DNA of 64,000 bases from Dissulfurirhabdus thermomarina (GTDB taxonomy: Bacteria; Desulfobacterota; Dissulfuribacteria; Dissulfuribacterales; Dissulfurirhabdaceae): NCBI RefSeq assembly GCF_012979235.1, contig NZ_JAATWC010000006.1:62001-126000 (forward strand), read 5' to 3'. The notes beneath the pieces were generated by a model, which saw only the letters and a list, made by a program, of their open reading frames with translations, did not search any database and was not told the origin of the DNA. Positions 20,583 through 31,579 of the stretch are shown here, in pieces (positions within the stretch are counted from its first letter, which is position 1; every line of letters begins with the position of its first letter). The position numbers were made by a program, and so were the translations under genes.

Positions 20583-21926
20583 ATGCCCGACCGACGCCCG
20601 CATATCGCCGCCCCCGCCGGCCTGGACCTCGCCCCCTACGTGGAGGCGGTCCGGCGGGCCAAGACCATCCAGTCGTGCGGCGTGGTCAACCAGGTGATCG
20701 GCATGGTGGTGGAGGGCCGGGGCCCGGGGGTCCCGGTGGGCGGCCTCTGCCGGATCGAGCTCCGGAGCGGCGAGCGCCTGCCGGCCGAGGTGGTGGGCTT
20801 CCGAGAGAACCGGGTCCTCCTCATGCCCCTGGGCGAGATGCGGGGGGTGGAGCCCGGGGCCAAGATCTGGGTCAGCGACACCCGGGCGGAGGCCGAGGTG
20901 GGCGAGGCCCTCCTCGGCCGCATCATCGGTGGGCTCGGCGCGCCCCTCGACGACAAGGGCCCCGTGGCGGCCGACCGGCGCTATCCCCTCTACGCCGCCC
21001 CCCTCAACCCCATGGACCGCCCCCGAATCGACGAGCCGGTGGACGTCGGGGTGGCCGCCATCAACGCCTGCCTCACCCTGGGCAAGGGCCAGCGGGTGGC
21101 CATCATGGCGGGCTCCGGCGTGGGAAAGAGCACGCTGCTCGGCATGATCGCCCGGCACACCTCGGCCGACGTGAGCGTCATCGGCCTCATCGGGGAACGG
21201 GGCCGGGAACTCCGGGACTTCATCGAGCGCGACCTCGGGCCCGAGGGCCTGGCACGATCGGTGGTGGTGGTGGCCACCTCGGACCAGCCTCCCCTCGTCC
21301 GGCTCCGCGGGGCCTACCTCGCCACCGCCGTGGCCGAGTACTTCCGCGACCAGGGCAAGGACGTCATCCTGATGATGGATTCCGTCACCCGCTTCGCCAT
21401 GGCCTACCGGGAGGTGGGGCTGGCCATCGGCGAGCCCCCCACCTCCCGGGGCTACACCCCCTCGGTCTTCGGCCAGCTGCCGCGGCTCCTGGAACGGGCG
21501 GGCCGGCGCCGCGGCGCCGGCAGCATCACCGGCATCTACACGGTGCTCGTGGAGGGCGACGACATGAACGAGCCCATCGCCGACGCCATACGGGCCATCG
21601 TGGACGGGCACATCGTGCTCAGCCGGGAGCTGGCCCACCGGGGCCATTACCCGGCCATCGACGTCTTGGCCAGCATCAGCCGGATCATGCGCGACATCGC
21701 CGCCCCGGGCCAGATCCCCGCCTACCACCAGCTCATCCGGGTGCTCTCCAACTACCGCCGCGCCGAGGACCTCATCAACATCGGCGCCTACGTCAAGGGA
21801 TCCAACCGGGAGGTGGACTTCGCCCTTCAGAAAATTGACGCGGTCCAGGCCTTCCTCCGCCAGGAGGTGGACCGGCGGGTCTCCTACGAGGAGAGCGTGG
21901 CGGCCCTCATCTCCCTCTTCCAGTAG
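20583..21926 (+). CDS. fliI: Flagellum-specific export ATPase FliI
   Basis: 447 residues. FliI is the hexameric ATPase of the flagellar type III export gate, related to F1-beta. Visible are Walker A GSGVGKST, the GLIGERGRELRDFIE block, Walker B VILMMDSVTRFAMAYRE, the GEPPTSRGYTPSVF motif and the C-terminal FLRQEVDRRVSYEESVAAL. An upstream AAAGGA precedes ATG 20583. Located between fliH and fliJ as in most proteobacterial operons. Confidence 0.97.
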   Translation: MPDRRPHIAAPAGLDLAPYVEAVRRAKTIQSCGVVNQVIGMVVEGRGPGVPVGGLCRIELRSGERLPAEVVGFRENRVLLMPLGEMRGVEPGAKIWVSDTRAEAEVGEALLGRIIGGLGAPLDDKGPVAADRRYPLYAAPLNPMDRPRIDEPVDVGVAAINACLTLGKGQRVAIMAGSGVGKSTLLGMIARHTSADVSVIGLIGERGRELRDFIERDLGPEGLARSVVVVATSDQPPLVRLRGAYLATAVAEYFRDQGKDVILMMDSVTRFAMAYREVGLAIGEPPTSRGYTPSVFGQLPRLLERAGRRRGAGSITGIYTVLVEGDDMNEPIADAIRAIVDGHIVLSRELAHRGHYPAIDVLASISRIMRDIAAPGQIPAYHQLIRVLSNYRRAEDLINIGAYVKGSNREVDFALQKIDAVQAFLRQEVDRRVSYEESVAALISLFQ

Positions 21927-21944
21927 CGCGAGGCCCCAAGGCCC

Positions 21945-22400
21945 ATGCCCTTCCGATTCCGGCTCGCCCCCCTGCGCATGCTCCGCCGCCGCCGCCGCGA
22001 GCTGGCCGAGGCGGCCCTGGCCGAGGCCCTGCGCCGCCGGGACGAGGTCCGCGGGGCCCTCGACGACCTGCGCCGGGACATCCGGCGCGCCGGCGACGAC
22101 CTCGACGCCCGGGCCCGGGAGGGCCTCCTCGCCTCCGAGTACCAGGCCCTGGCCGAACACATCGCCCGGCTCCGCGACGAGGCCGAGCACCTCGAGACCC
22201 GGCTGGCGGCGGTGGAGGCGGAGGTGCTGGCGGCCCGCCGTACCCTCGAACAGCGCCACCAGGACAGCGAAGTGGTGGAACGGCTCCGGCAGCGGGAGTA
22301 CCGCCGCTACATCGAAGAGGAGGCCCGGGCGGAGCAGAAGGCCGCCGACGACCTCGCCTCGGGCCGCTACGCCCGGAACAAGAACGGCGGCCGGCAGTGA
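21945..22400 (+). CDS. fliJ: Flagellar export protein FliJ
   Basis: 151 residues, almost entirely one antiparallel coiled coil rich in Arg, Glu and Ala (LRMLRRRRRELAEAALAEALRRRDEVRGAL at the start). FliJ resembles the gamma subunit of rotary ATPases, inserts into the FliI hexamer and links it to FlhA. Primary sequence is poorly conserved in this family, so the call relies on length, coiled-coil content, N-terminal FRLAPLRMLR and position directly after fliI. Confidence 0.88.
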   Translation: MPFRFRLAPLRMLRRRRRELAEAALAEALRRRDEVRGALDDLRRDIRRAGDDLDARAREGLLASEYQALAEHIARLRDEAEHLETRLAAVEAEVLAARRTLEQRHQDSEVVERLRQREYRRYIEEEARAEQKAADDLASGRYARNKNGGRQ

Positions 22401-22485
22401 CGCCTCCGCGCCGGTTGTGCCCGAAACTTGCAAGCATGACCGGGGTGAGACACGGACCGCCCGCGCCGCGGCCCCGGAATCGGAC

Positions 22486-23121
22486 ATGCACCGGAGACGC
22501 CCCACCGACATGGACAGCCTGAACCCCGCGCTCCTCCGAACCCTCTTCGGTGCGGGCCTCCTCAAGGCCCTGGCCGGAGCCGCCCTCCTGTGCACCCTGC
22601 TCACTTCGCCCAGGGCCGTGGCCACGGCCCAGGATCCCCCGGCGCCGCCCGCCCCAGCCCGGGCCACGGCCCCGGAGCACCGGGGCCAAGCCCAGGCCCG
22701 GGGCGAGATCCCCTGCCAGCCCGAGACCGCGGCCATCCTCGCCGCCCAGCTCCGTTCCCTCCGCGAACGGGAGGCCGAGATCCGGCGGCGGGCGGAGGAA
22801 CTCGACCTCCTCCAAAACGACCTCACCGGCCGGCTCCGGGAGCTGCAGCGGCTCCAGTCCGGGCTCGAGCGCCCGGTGAAGAAGGCCAAGAAGCAGGCCG
22901 AGGCCCGGTTCGAGCACCTGGTGGGCGTCTACAGCGCCATGGACCCCCAGCGGGCCGCCCTCCTCCTGGGAAAGCTGGACGAGGCCACCGTGGCCAGGAT
23001 CTTCGAGACCATGAAGAGCAAGAAGGTGGCCCGCATCATGACCTACCTCGACCCGGCCAAGGCCGCCCGGATCAGCCGCATGCTCTCCCACCACGGCATC
23101 CGCTTCGACAAGAAGTCCTGA
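22486..23121 (+). CDS. motE: MotE-like flagellar motor chaperone / MgtE-N-type protein
   Basis: About 211 residues. An N-terminal hydrophobic segment (LLKALAGAALLCTLLTS) is a membrane anchor or signal. A short Pro/Ala linker and a coiled coil (AAQLRSLREREAEIRRRAEELDLLQ) follow, then VYSAMDPQRAALLLGKLDEATVARIFETMKSKKVARIMTYLDPAKAARIS, the alpha-helical domain shared with MgtE magnesium channels and MotE, a periplasmic chaperone of the stator protein MotC. Location right after fliJ supports the flagellar assignment. ATG 22510 is an alternative start with a more distant GGAG. Last gene of the flagellar run; no terminator is visible after it. Confidence 0.85.
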   Translation: MHRRRPTDMDSLNPALLRTLFGAGLLKALAGAALLCTLLTSPRAVATAQDPPAPPAPARATAPEHRGQAQARGEIPCQPETAAILAAQLRSLREREAEIRRRAEELDLLQNDLTGRLRELQRLQSGLERPVKKAKKQAEARFEHLVGVYSAMDPQRAALLLGKLDEATVARIFETMKSKKVARIMTYLDPAKAARISRMLSHHGIRFDKKS

Positions 23122-23155
23122 GGCGCCGCGACCGCCGCCACGGCCCCCGGACGCC

Positions 23156-23184
23156 TTGACAAGCCGGCCGCCTCCCCTTAATAT
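23156..23184 (+). promoter_or_regulatory. Sigma-70-type promoter of tRNA-Gly
   Basis: TTGACA (23156-23161), exactly 17 bp of spacer, then TAATAT (23179-23184). The tRNA begins 17 nt after the -10, so the primary transcript has only a very short 5' leader. It lies in a clear A+T-rich dip and is the best sigma-70-type promoter seen in the window. Confidence 0.85.
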
Positions 23185-23200
23185 TCGCCTCGAAAACCGA

Positions 23201-23276
23201 GCGGGTGTAGCTCAGCTGGTAGAGTACAAGCTTCCCAAGCTTGGGGTCGCGGGTTCGAAGCCCGTCGCCCGCTCCA
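23201..23276 (+). tRNA. tRNA-Gly (anticodon CCC)
   Basis: A 76-nt cloverleaf with the CCA end encoded. The acceptor stem GCGGGTG pairs with CGCCCGC; the D-arm GCTC pairs with GAGT; the anticodon stem CAAGC/GCTTG encloses the loop TTCCCAA, giving anticodon CCC at 23234-23236, which reads GGG; the T-arm carries GGTTCGAAGCC. CCC decodes only GGG, useful in so G+C-rich a genome. No other tRNA was found nearby. Confidence 0.97.
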
Positions 23277-23410
23277 TCCCTTATTGAGGTTTGCCCCGCT
23301 CCCGGGGGTCCGATATATCCGGGAAACGGCTTACTTCGATTAGTGGAAATCGCATTGATATTTCGTCTGTAGCTTCACGCATTCAAATATCAAGGACTTT
23401 CTGCTAAGGA

Positions 23411-23438
23411 AGTGGGCCCGGGGCCCACTTTATTTGTT
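23411..23438 (+). promoter_or_regulatory. Hairpin plus T-rich tract directly before rimP (rimP-leader/terminator-like)
   Basis: AGTGGGCCC-G-GGGCCCACT is a perfect 9-bp stem followed by TTATTTGTTT, ending one base before the rimP ATG. This resembles the conserved hairpin and U-rich run (GGGCCCACTTTATTTG) in front of rimP in many proteobacteria, catalogued as the rimP leader motif. It could attenuate transcription into the nusA operon, or block ribosome access. The upstream 23277-23410 is A+T-rich without a visible gene. Confidence 0.7.
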
Positions 23439-23439
23439 T

Positions 23440-23922
23440 ATGGCACCGGACGAGCTGGAACGGGAGGCCCGGGAGATCAGCCAGGCGGTGCGCCACCTGG
23501 CCGAGCCCCTGGTGCGGCAGGAGGGCATGGAGCTGGTGGACGTGCAATACCACGGCGGCCGGGGGGGGCGGCTCCTCCGCCTCGTCATCGACAAGCCCGG
23601 GGGGGTCACCGTGGACGACTGCGCCGAGGTGAGCCGCTGGGTGGGAGACGCCCTGGACGTCCACGACCCCGTCCCCGGTCCCTACCGGCTCGAGGTCTCT
23701 TCCCCGGGGATCAACCGCCCACTGACCCGGGAGGCCGACTTCGAGCGTTTCGCCGGAGAAAAGGTCCTCGTCCAGCTCAAGGCTCCGCTGGAGGGCCGAA
23801 AGACCTTCCGGGGCGTCCTCGAGGGCCTCTCGGACGGCGCCATCCGCCTCCGCGCCGTGGAGGGCGGCGAGGTCCGGCTGCCGCTGGGCATGGTGCGCAA
23901 GGCGCGGCTGGACATCCTCTAG
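23440..23922 (+). CDS. rimP: Ribosome maturation factor RimP
   Basis: 160 residues from ATG 23440 (a TTG two codons upstream would lie in the leader's U-tract). RimP assists late assembly of the 30S subunit. Recognisable blocks are LAEPLVRQEGMELVDVQYH, RLLRLVIDKPGGVTVDDCAEVSRWVGDALD, and YRLEVSSPGINRPLTREADFERFAGEKV, the last highly conserved in the family. The C-terminal half is an Sm-like barrel. No ordinary ribosome site precedes the ATG; the leader hairpin ends 10 nt before it. First gene of the rimP-nusA-infB operon. Confidence 0.95.
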   Translation: MAPDELEREAREISQAVRHLAEPLVRQEGMELVDVQYHGGRGGRLLRLVIDKPGGVTVDDCAEVSRWVGDALDVHDPVPGPYRLEVSSPGINRPLTREADFERFAGEKVLVQLKAPLEGRKTFRGVLEGLSDGAIRLRAVEGGEVRLPLGMVRKARLDIL

Positions 23923-23936
23923 GAGCAGGGCCGGGC

Positions 23937-23954
23937 GGCCGTTCTCGAACGGCC
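23937..23954. promoter_or_regulatory. 18-bp palindrome between rimP and nusA
   Basis: GGCCGTTC-TC-GAACGGCC is a perfect 8-bp inverted repeat with two central bases, in the 61-bp rimP-nusA gap. It could be a binding site or an RNA hairpin affecting nusA expression; the tight centre would make a poor RNA loop, so a protein site may be likelier. No T-tract follows. Confidence 0.35.
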
Positions 23955-23983
23955 CCAACACTACAGAGCGGGGAACGACGCGA

Positions 23984-25342
23984 ATGGGACTGGAACTCAA
24001 GCGAATCATCGACCAGGTGAGCAAGGAGAAGGGACTCGACCGGGAAATCCTCGTCTCGGCCCTCGAGGAGGCCATCAAGTCGGCGGTCAAGAAGCGCTAC
24101 GGCGCCCGCCTCGAGCTGGAGGTCCACTACGACGAGGCCACGGGGGATCTGGAGGTCTTCCAGTTCCGCACGGTGGTGGAGGAGGTCGAGGACGACCAGA
24201 CCGAGATCTCCATGGAGGAGGCCCGCGAGCTGGACCCCGACAGCGAGCTGGGCGACAGCATCGGGACCGCCATGGACATCTCGTCCCTCGGCCGGATCGC
24301 CGCCCAGTCCGCCCGGCAGGTCATCATCCAGCGGATGAAGAGCGCCGAGCGCGACCTCATCTACGAGGAGTACAAGGGCCGGGAGGGCGAGATCGTCAAC
24401 GGCATCATCCAGCGCTACGAGCGGGGCAACGTCATCGTGAACCTCGGCCGCACCGAGGCCATTCTGCCCCACAGCGAGCAGATCTCCTCCGAGAGCTACC
24501 GCCGGGGCGACCGCCTCAAGGCCTACATCCTCGAGGTCCGAAAATCCACCACCGAGCCCCAGATCGTCCTCTCCCGCACCCACCCGAACTTCCTGGTCAA
24601 GCTCTTCGAACTGGAGGTCCCGGAGATGGCCGACGGCATCGTCCGGATCATGGGCGTCGCCCGCGACCCGGGCAGCCGGGCCAAGATCGCCGTGGCCTCC
24701 AGCGATTCCGACGTGGACCCGGTGGGGGCCTGCGTGGGGATGCGGGGCTCCCGGGTCCAGGCGGTGGTGCAGGAGCTTCGGGGGGAAAAGATCGACATCG
24801 TGCCGTGGAACCTCGACCCGGCCAAGTACGTCTACAATGCCCTGTCCCCGGCCGAGTGCTCGCGGGTCATCGTGGACGACGCCAACCAGGCCCTGGAGGT
24901 CATCGTCCCGGACGACCAGCTCTCGCTGGCCATCGGGCGCCAGGGGCAGAACGTGCGCCTGGCGGCGCGGCTCTTGGGCTGGCGGATCGACGTCAAGAGC
25001 GAGACCCGCTACATCCACCTCCAGGACCCGGACTACCGGGCCCTGCTGCGGATCCCGGGGATGACGGAGAACCTGGCCGACAAGCTCTACGACAACGACT
25101 TCACCTCGCCGGCCCGCCTGGCCGAGGCCGACCCCGAGGAACTGGCTGCCGCCCTGGAGCTGGAGCCGGAGCTGGCAGCCGAGCTGGTGGAAGGCGCCCG
25201 GAACCTCCCGCCGGAGAGCGAGACGGACGAGGAGACGGGCGGCGAAGAAGGCGAAGAAGACGAGGCCGCGGGGGCCGGAGCCGCCGCCCAGGCGGCGGAG
25301 GAGGCGGCGCCCGCCGAGGCCCCGGAGGAGGAGACGGCCTGA
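23984..25342 (+). CDS. nusA: Transcription termination/antitermination factor NusA
   Basis: 452 residues. NusA binds RNA polymerase and nascent RNA and modulates pausing, termination and antitermination. Order: N-terminal polymerase-binding domain (1-125, KGLDREILVSALEEAIKSAVKKRYG), S1 domain (about 130-200, GEIVNGIIQRYERGNVIVNLG), two KH domains (GACVGMRGSRVQAVVQELRGEKIDIVPW; VIVPDDQLSLAIGRQGQNVRLAARL), and one short C-terminal helix-hairpin-helix-like repeat (LRIPGMTENLADKLYDNDF). The tail is acidic and Ala-rich. It lacks the pair of full acidic repeats found in E. coli NusA. Confidence 0.98.
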   Translation: MGLELKRIIDQVSKEKGLDREILVSALEEAIKSAVKKRYGARLELEVHYDEATGDLEVFQFRTVVEEVEDDQTEISMEEARELDPDSELGDSIGTAMDISSLGRIAAQSARQVIIQRMKSAERDLIYEEYKGREGEIVNGIIQRYERGNVIVNLGRTEAILPHSEQISSESYRRGDRLKAYILEVRKSTTEPQIVLSRTHPNFLVKLFELEVPEMADGIVRIMGVARDPGSRAKIAVASSDSDVDPVGACVGMRGSRVQAVVQELRGEKIDIVPWNLDPAKYVYNALSPAECSRVIVDDANQALEVIVPDDQLSLAIGRQGQNVRLAARLLGWRIDVKSETRYIHLQDPDYRALLRIPGMTENLADKLYDNDFTSPARLAEADPEELAAALELEPELAAELVEGARNLPPESETDEETGGEEGEEDEAAGAGAAAQAAEEAAPAEAPEEETA

Positions 25343-25365
25343 ACCGGCCGGCCGTCACCGAGGCC

Positions 25366-25632
25366 ATGACAGCACCGACGCGGACGTGCATCGCCTGCGG
25401 CCGGAAGGCCGAAAAGAACCGGCTGATTCGCCTGGTCGCCCGGGACGGGCGCGTCTGCCTCGACACCCGCGGCACCCTGCCGGGACGGGGCGCCTACGTC
25501 TGCGCCGGCGGCGGCTGCCTCGAGCGGCTGGCACGAGACCGGCGGGGCCGGCTCCACCGGGCCTTCCGGGGCCCCGTGGAGCCGGGAGACCTGGTTGCGG
25601 CGGCGGAGGCGCAACCCGCACCGCGGCACTGA
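25366..25632 (+). CDS. YlxR/RnpM family RNA-binding protein (DUF448)
   Basis: 88 residues. RTCIACGRKAEKNRLIRLVARDG at the N-terminus and TLPGRGAYVC in the middle are the defining motifs of this family. In Bacillus the homologue (RnpM) binds and modulates RNase P RNA; in general it sits between nusA and infB, as here. ATG 25366 is the only ATG before the conserved block; the RBS is weak, so translation may rely on coupling to nusA, 23 nt upstream. Confidence 0.9.
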   Translation: MTAPTRTCIACGRKAEKNRLIRLVARDGRVCLDTRGTLPGRGAYVCAGGGCLERLARDRRGRLHRAFRGPVEPGDLVAAAEAQPAPRH

Positions 25633-25659
25633 AACCATTTTCGGGGGAAAGTAGACAGC

Positions 25660-28329
<2,670 letters not shown>

Positions 28330-28368
28330 GGCCGCGGCCGGTCCGTGGTCGCACCCCCTGCCGGGCAC

Positions 28369-28659
28369 ATGGTCGTGGGCATCGCGCACATCCGGGTCCG
28401 CCTCCCGGAAAACCATTCCCTCAAGGGAAAGCGGCGGGTCATGCAGAGTCTCATGGGACAGGTCCGAAACCGCTTCGGGGTGGCCGTCTCGGAGGTGGCC
28501 GACCACGACGACTGGCAGCGGGGGACCATCGGCATCTCCGCGGTGGGCAACAGCCGGCCCGTCATCAACGGCGCCCTGGACAAGGTCCTCGACTTCATCG
28601 AGGGGACCTGCCTGGTGGAGGTCGTGGAGACGGACATCGAGATCCTCAACTTCTCCTGA
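28369..28659 (+). CDS. DUF503 (YlxP-like) small protein
   Basis: 96 residues from ATG 28369; a GTG at 28345 would add eight residues, but the family begins MVVGI-type, so the ATG is preferred. The blocks VVGIAHIRVRLPENHSLKGKRRVMQSLMGQVRNRFGVAVSEVADHDDWQRGTIGISAV are diagnostic of DUF503. Its place between infB and rbfA is conserved in many bacteria and implies a ribosome-related role, but its biochemical function is not established. No catalytic motif is visible. Confidence 0.9.
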   Translation: MVVGIAHIRVRLPENHSLKGKRRVMQSLMGQVRNRFGVAVSEVADHDDWQRGTIGISAVGNSRPVINGALDKVLDFIEGTCLVEVVETDIEILNFS

Positions 28660-28687
28660 AGGACCGCGAAGGCGAGCGAACCGAGAA

Positions 28688-29041
28688 ATGATGCCGCACA
28701 AGTCACAGCGGGCGCGCCGGGTGGGCGACCTGATCCGCGACGAGATGGCCGATCTCCTCCAGCGCCGGATCAAGGACCCCAGGGTCCAGGGCCTCATCAC
28801 GGTCATGGCCGTGGAGGTCACCGCCGACCTCCGCCACGCCCGGGTCCAGGTCTCGGTCCTGGGCGGGCAGGACCGCCGCGACGCGGCCATGGCCGGCCTG
28901 GAGAGCGCCAAGGGCTTCGTCCGCCGGGCCCTCGGCCGCCGGCTGGATCTCCGGCGGACGCCCGAGATCACCTTCAGCCTGGACCGTTCCCTGGACGCCC
29001 AGGAACGGATCCAGCGCCTGCTGGCCGGCGAGGCCGAGTGA
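28688..29041 (+). CDS. rbfA: Ribosome-binding factor A
   Basis: 117 residues. RbfA is a single KH-type domain that binds the 30S subunit and helps 16S 5'-end maturation. Recognisable are RARRVGDLIRDEMADLLQRRIKDPRVQGLITVMAVEVTADLRHARVQVSVLG and the C-terminal LGRRLDLRRTPEITFSLDRSLDAQERI. It begins with two consecutive ATGs. The stop overlaps the GTG of the DHH gene (GTGA). Confidence 0.96.
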   Translation: MMPHKSQRARRVGDLIRDEMADLLQRRIKDPRVQGLITVMAVEVTADLRHARVQVSVLGGQDRRDAAMAGLESAKGFVRRALGRRLDLRRTPEITFSLDRSLDAQERIQRLLAGEAE

Positions 29042-30123
29042 CCCCAGACGAGCGAGGAAACACCGCCGTGACCGAACCGACCTCCCAGACCGCCGCGCCC
29101 GGCCGATGCCGCCGGACCCCGCCGCAGTCGCCCCGGCCCGAGGCCCTGCGGCGCGTGGCCGCGCTCCTGGACGGCGGGGAGCGATTCGTCCTCACCTGCC
29201 ACGCCCGGCCCGACGGGGACGCCGTGGGGTCCCTCCTCGGCCTCGGGCTCGCCCTGGAGGCGGCGGGGCGGGACGCCACGCTCTACATGGAGGCACCGGT
29301 TCCGCCGCACCTGGCGTTCCTGCCCGGGAGCGGGCGGGTGGTGACGGAACCGCCGGTGCCGCTCGCGCCCGGGACCGTGCTGGTGGTCTTGGACTGCGGG
29401 GAAGCCGGCCGGGTCGGCCGGGGGGGCGAGCGCCTCGCCCGAGAGGCCACCTCGGTGGTGGTCCTGGACCACCACCTCACCCAGGGGGAATTCGGCCGGG
29501 ACGTGGTCCGGTACGTGGACCCTGAGGTCTTCGCCACCGGGGCCATCGTGCTCTGGGTCCTGAACGAGCTCGGCTGGCCCGTCTCCGCGGAGATCGCCAC
29601 CAACCTCTACGCGGCCATCGTGAGCGACACCGGGGCCTTCCAACACAACAACACCACGGCCCTGGCCTTTGCCATGGCGGAGTACCTGGTCAGCCGGGGG
29701 GCCGATCCCTCCGGGGTCGCCCGCGCCCTCTACCAGAGCTGGCCGGAAAGGCGGCTCCGCCTCCTGGGCCTCGTCCTCCACACCCTCGAGGTCCGGGCCG
29801 GGGGGCGCATCGGCCTCCTCCAGGCCACGCCGGAGATGTTCCGGACCACGGGCGCCCGGGAGGCCGACACGGAAGACTTCGTCAACTACTGCCGCAGCAT
29901 CGACTCGGTGGAGGTGGCCGTCTTCATCCGGGAGGTCCACGCCGGCAACGTGGCCGTCAGCCTCCGCTCCAAGACCACCTACGACGTCGCCGCACTGGCC
30001 CAGGAATTCGGCGGCGGCGGCCACTTCCACGCGGCGGGCTTCCGCCGTTCCGGCAGCGCGGGCGAGATCCGGGCGCTCCTCCTGGAACGCCTCGCCCGGG
30101 ACTTCGACGACCTCCGGCCATGA
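29038..30123 (+). CDS. nrnA: DHH/DHHA1 phosphoesterase (NrnA-like oligoribonuclease/pAp phosphatase)
   Basis: 361 residues from GTG 29038; GTG 29068, 10 nt after a GAGG, is an alternative start with a better ribosome site. NrnA-type enzymes degrade very short RNAs and dephosphorylate 3',5'-pAp. The DHH domain has CHARPDGDAVGS, VLDCGE, VVLDHHLTQGEF and SDTGAFQHNN with the metal-binding Asp and His residues, and the DHHA1 domain ends in GGGGHFHAAGF. The N-terminal 35 residues are low complexity. It sits in the common rbfA-nrnA-truB order and overlaps truB by 4 nt (ATGA). Confidence 0.93.
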   Translation: MTPDERGNTAVTEPTSQTAAPGRCRRTPPQSPRPEALRRVAALLDGGERFVLTCHARPDGDAVGSLLGLGLALEAAGRDATLYMEAPVPPHLAFLPGSGRVVTEPPVPLAPGTVLVVLDCGEAGRVGRGGERLAREATSVVVLDHHLTQGEFGRDVVRYVDPEVFATGAIVLWVLNELGWPVSAEIATNLYAAIVSDTGAFQHNNTTALAFAMAEYLVSRGADPSGVARALYQSWPERRLRLLGLVLHTLEVRAGGRIGLLQATPEMFRTTGAREADTEDFVNYCRSIDSVEVAVFIREVHAGNVAVSLRSKTTYDVAALAQEFGGGGHFHAAGFRRSGSAGEIRALLLERLARDFDDLRP

Positions 30124-31124
30124 ACGGCGTCCTGGTCCTCGACAAGCCCGTGGGCGTCACCTCCTTCCGGATGGTCCGGGAGGTGCGCCGGATCGCCGGC
30201 ATCCGGCAGGTGGGCCACACCGGGACCCTCGACCCCATCGCCTCCGGGGTCCTCCCCCTCTGCCTCGGCCGGGCCACCAAGATCTCCCGCTTCATCATGG
30301 CCGGGCACAAGGTCTACGAGGGCACCCTGCACCTGGGGGTCAGCACCGACACCTACGATGCGGCCGGGCGGGAGACCGGGCGCCGCCCGGTGCCCGCGCT
30401 CTCCATGGACGACCTCCGGCGGGCCGCCGCCGCCCTCACGGGGCGCCTCCTTCAGGCACCCCCGCCGTTCTCGGCGGTGAAACACCAGGGACGTCCCCTT
30501 TACAAGCTGGCCCGCAAGGGCATCCACGTGGAGAAACCCCCCCGGCGCATCGAGGTCTTCGCCTTCGACATCCTCGGGGCGGACCTCCCCCGGGTCCACT
30601 TCCGGGTCCACTGCACCAAGGGAACCTACGTCCGCTCCCTGGCCCACGAGTTCGGAACGGCCCTGGGCTGCGGCGCCCACCTGGCGGCCCTGCGCCGGAC
30701 GCGAAGCGGCCCCTTCGCCGAGGACGCGGCGCTCCCCCTGGAGGAGGCCCGACGGGCCGCCGAGGCCGGCCGGCTCGAAGAACTCCTGGTGCCCACCACC
30801 GCGGCCCTGGACCACATCCCGGCGGTGGAGATCGACGGCGGCATGGCCCTGGAACTGAGAGAAGGACGGCCGGTCCCACTGGGCCGGCTCCGGAGGGCCT
30901 TGGAGGCCCAAGACATCCAGCCGGCCCCGGGCGTCCCCTACGTGCGGCTCCTGGCCGAGCCGCCGGCCGGCGCCCCACCGGAACTCGTGGCCGTGGCGGC
31001 CTGGCCCGAGCCCGGCGAGTCCCCCGGGGCCCGGGTCCGGACCCTGAAGGTGTGGCCCCGGTCCGACGACGGCGCACCGGAGGCCCTGGACCGACCTCCA
31101 AGGGCCCTGCGGAAAAAACCATGA
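30120..31124 (+). CDS. truB: tRNA pseudouridine(55) synthase TruB
   Basis: 334 residues. TruB makes the pseudouridine in the T-loop of tRNAs. LDKPVGVTSFRMVREVRRI at the N-terminus and VGHTGTLDPIASGVLPLCLG with the catalytic Asp (in GTLDP) are diagnostic, as are PPFSAVKHQGRPLYKLARKG and TYVRSLAHEFG. The C-terminal 60-70 residues are a PUA-like domain. It starts inside the stop of the DHH gene. Confidence 0.97.
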   Translation: MNGVLVLDKPVGVTSFRMVREVRRIAGIRQVGHTGTLDPIASGVLPLCLGRATKISRFIMAGHKVYEGTLHLGVSTDTYDAAGRETGRRPVPALSMDDLRRAAAALTGRLLQAPPPFSAVKHQGRPLYKLARKGIHVEKPPRRIEVFAFDILGADLPRVHFRVHCTKGTYVRSLAHEFGTALGCGAHLAALRRTRSGPFAEDAALPLEEARRAAEAGRLEELLVPTTAALDHIPAVEIDGGMALELREGRPVPLGRLRRALEAQDIQPAPGVPYVRLLAEPPAGAPPELVAVAAWPEPGESPGARVRTLKVWPRSDDGAPEALDRPPRALRKKP

Positions 31125-31220
31125 AACCGATCCCGACCGGCACGGACCCGCTGCCCCGGCGGGCCGGCCCCGGGACGCCAGGCACACCAGACATCACTGA
31201 GAGACAAGGAGGAACAGGCT

Positions 31221-31490
31221 GTGGTTCTCGACCCCGAACGGAAGAAGGAAATCATCGAGAAATATAAGGTTCACGGGAAGGATACCGGGTCGCCGGAGGT
31301 CCAGATCGCCCTCCTGAGCGCCCGGATCCAGTACCTCACGGAGCACTTCAAGCTGCACAAGAAGGACCACGGCTCCCGGCGGGGCCTCCTGAAACTCGTC
31401 GGGCAGCGCCGGCGGCTCCTCGACTACCTCAAGGCACGGGACGTCGAGCGCTACCGGAAGATCATCAGCGAACTGGGCATCCGCAAGTAA
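31221..31490 (+). CDS. rpsO: 30S ribosomal protein S15
   Basis: 89 residues from GTG 31221, 7 nt after a strong AAGGAGG. The sequence covers the four-helix S15 fold: [59 protein letters not shown] and [13 protein letters not shown] are nearly invariant in bacteria. S15 binds the central domain of 16S rRNA and often represses its own mRNA. The truB-rpsO-pnp order is standard. Confidence 0.98.
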   Translation: MVLDPERKKEIIEKYKVHGKDTGSPEVQIALLSARIQYLTEHFKLHKKDHGSRRGLLKLVGQRRRLLDYLKARDVERYRKIISELGIRK

Positions 31491-31579
31491 CCCCGACCGC
31501 CGAGAACGGCCGGAAGGCACGGCCTGGCGCCGCGCCGACCGCGGGGGGTACTCCGGCCTCGAACGACAGGACAGCGACC

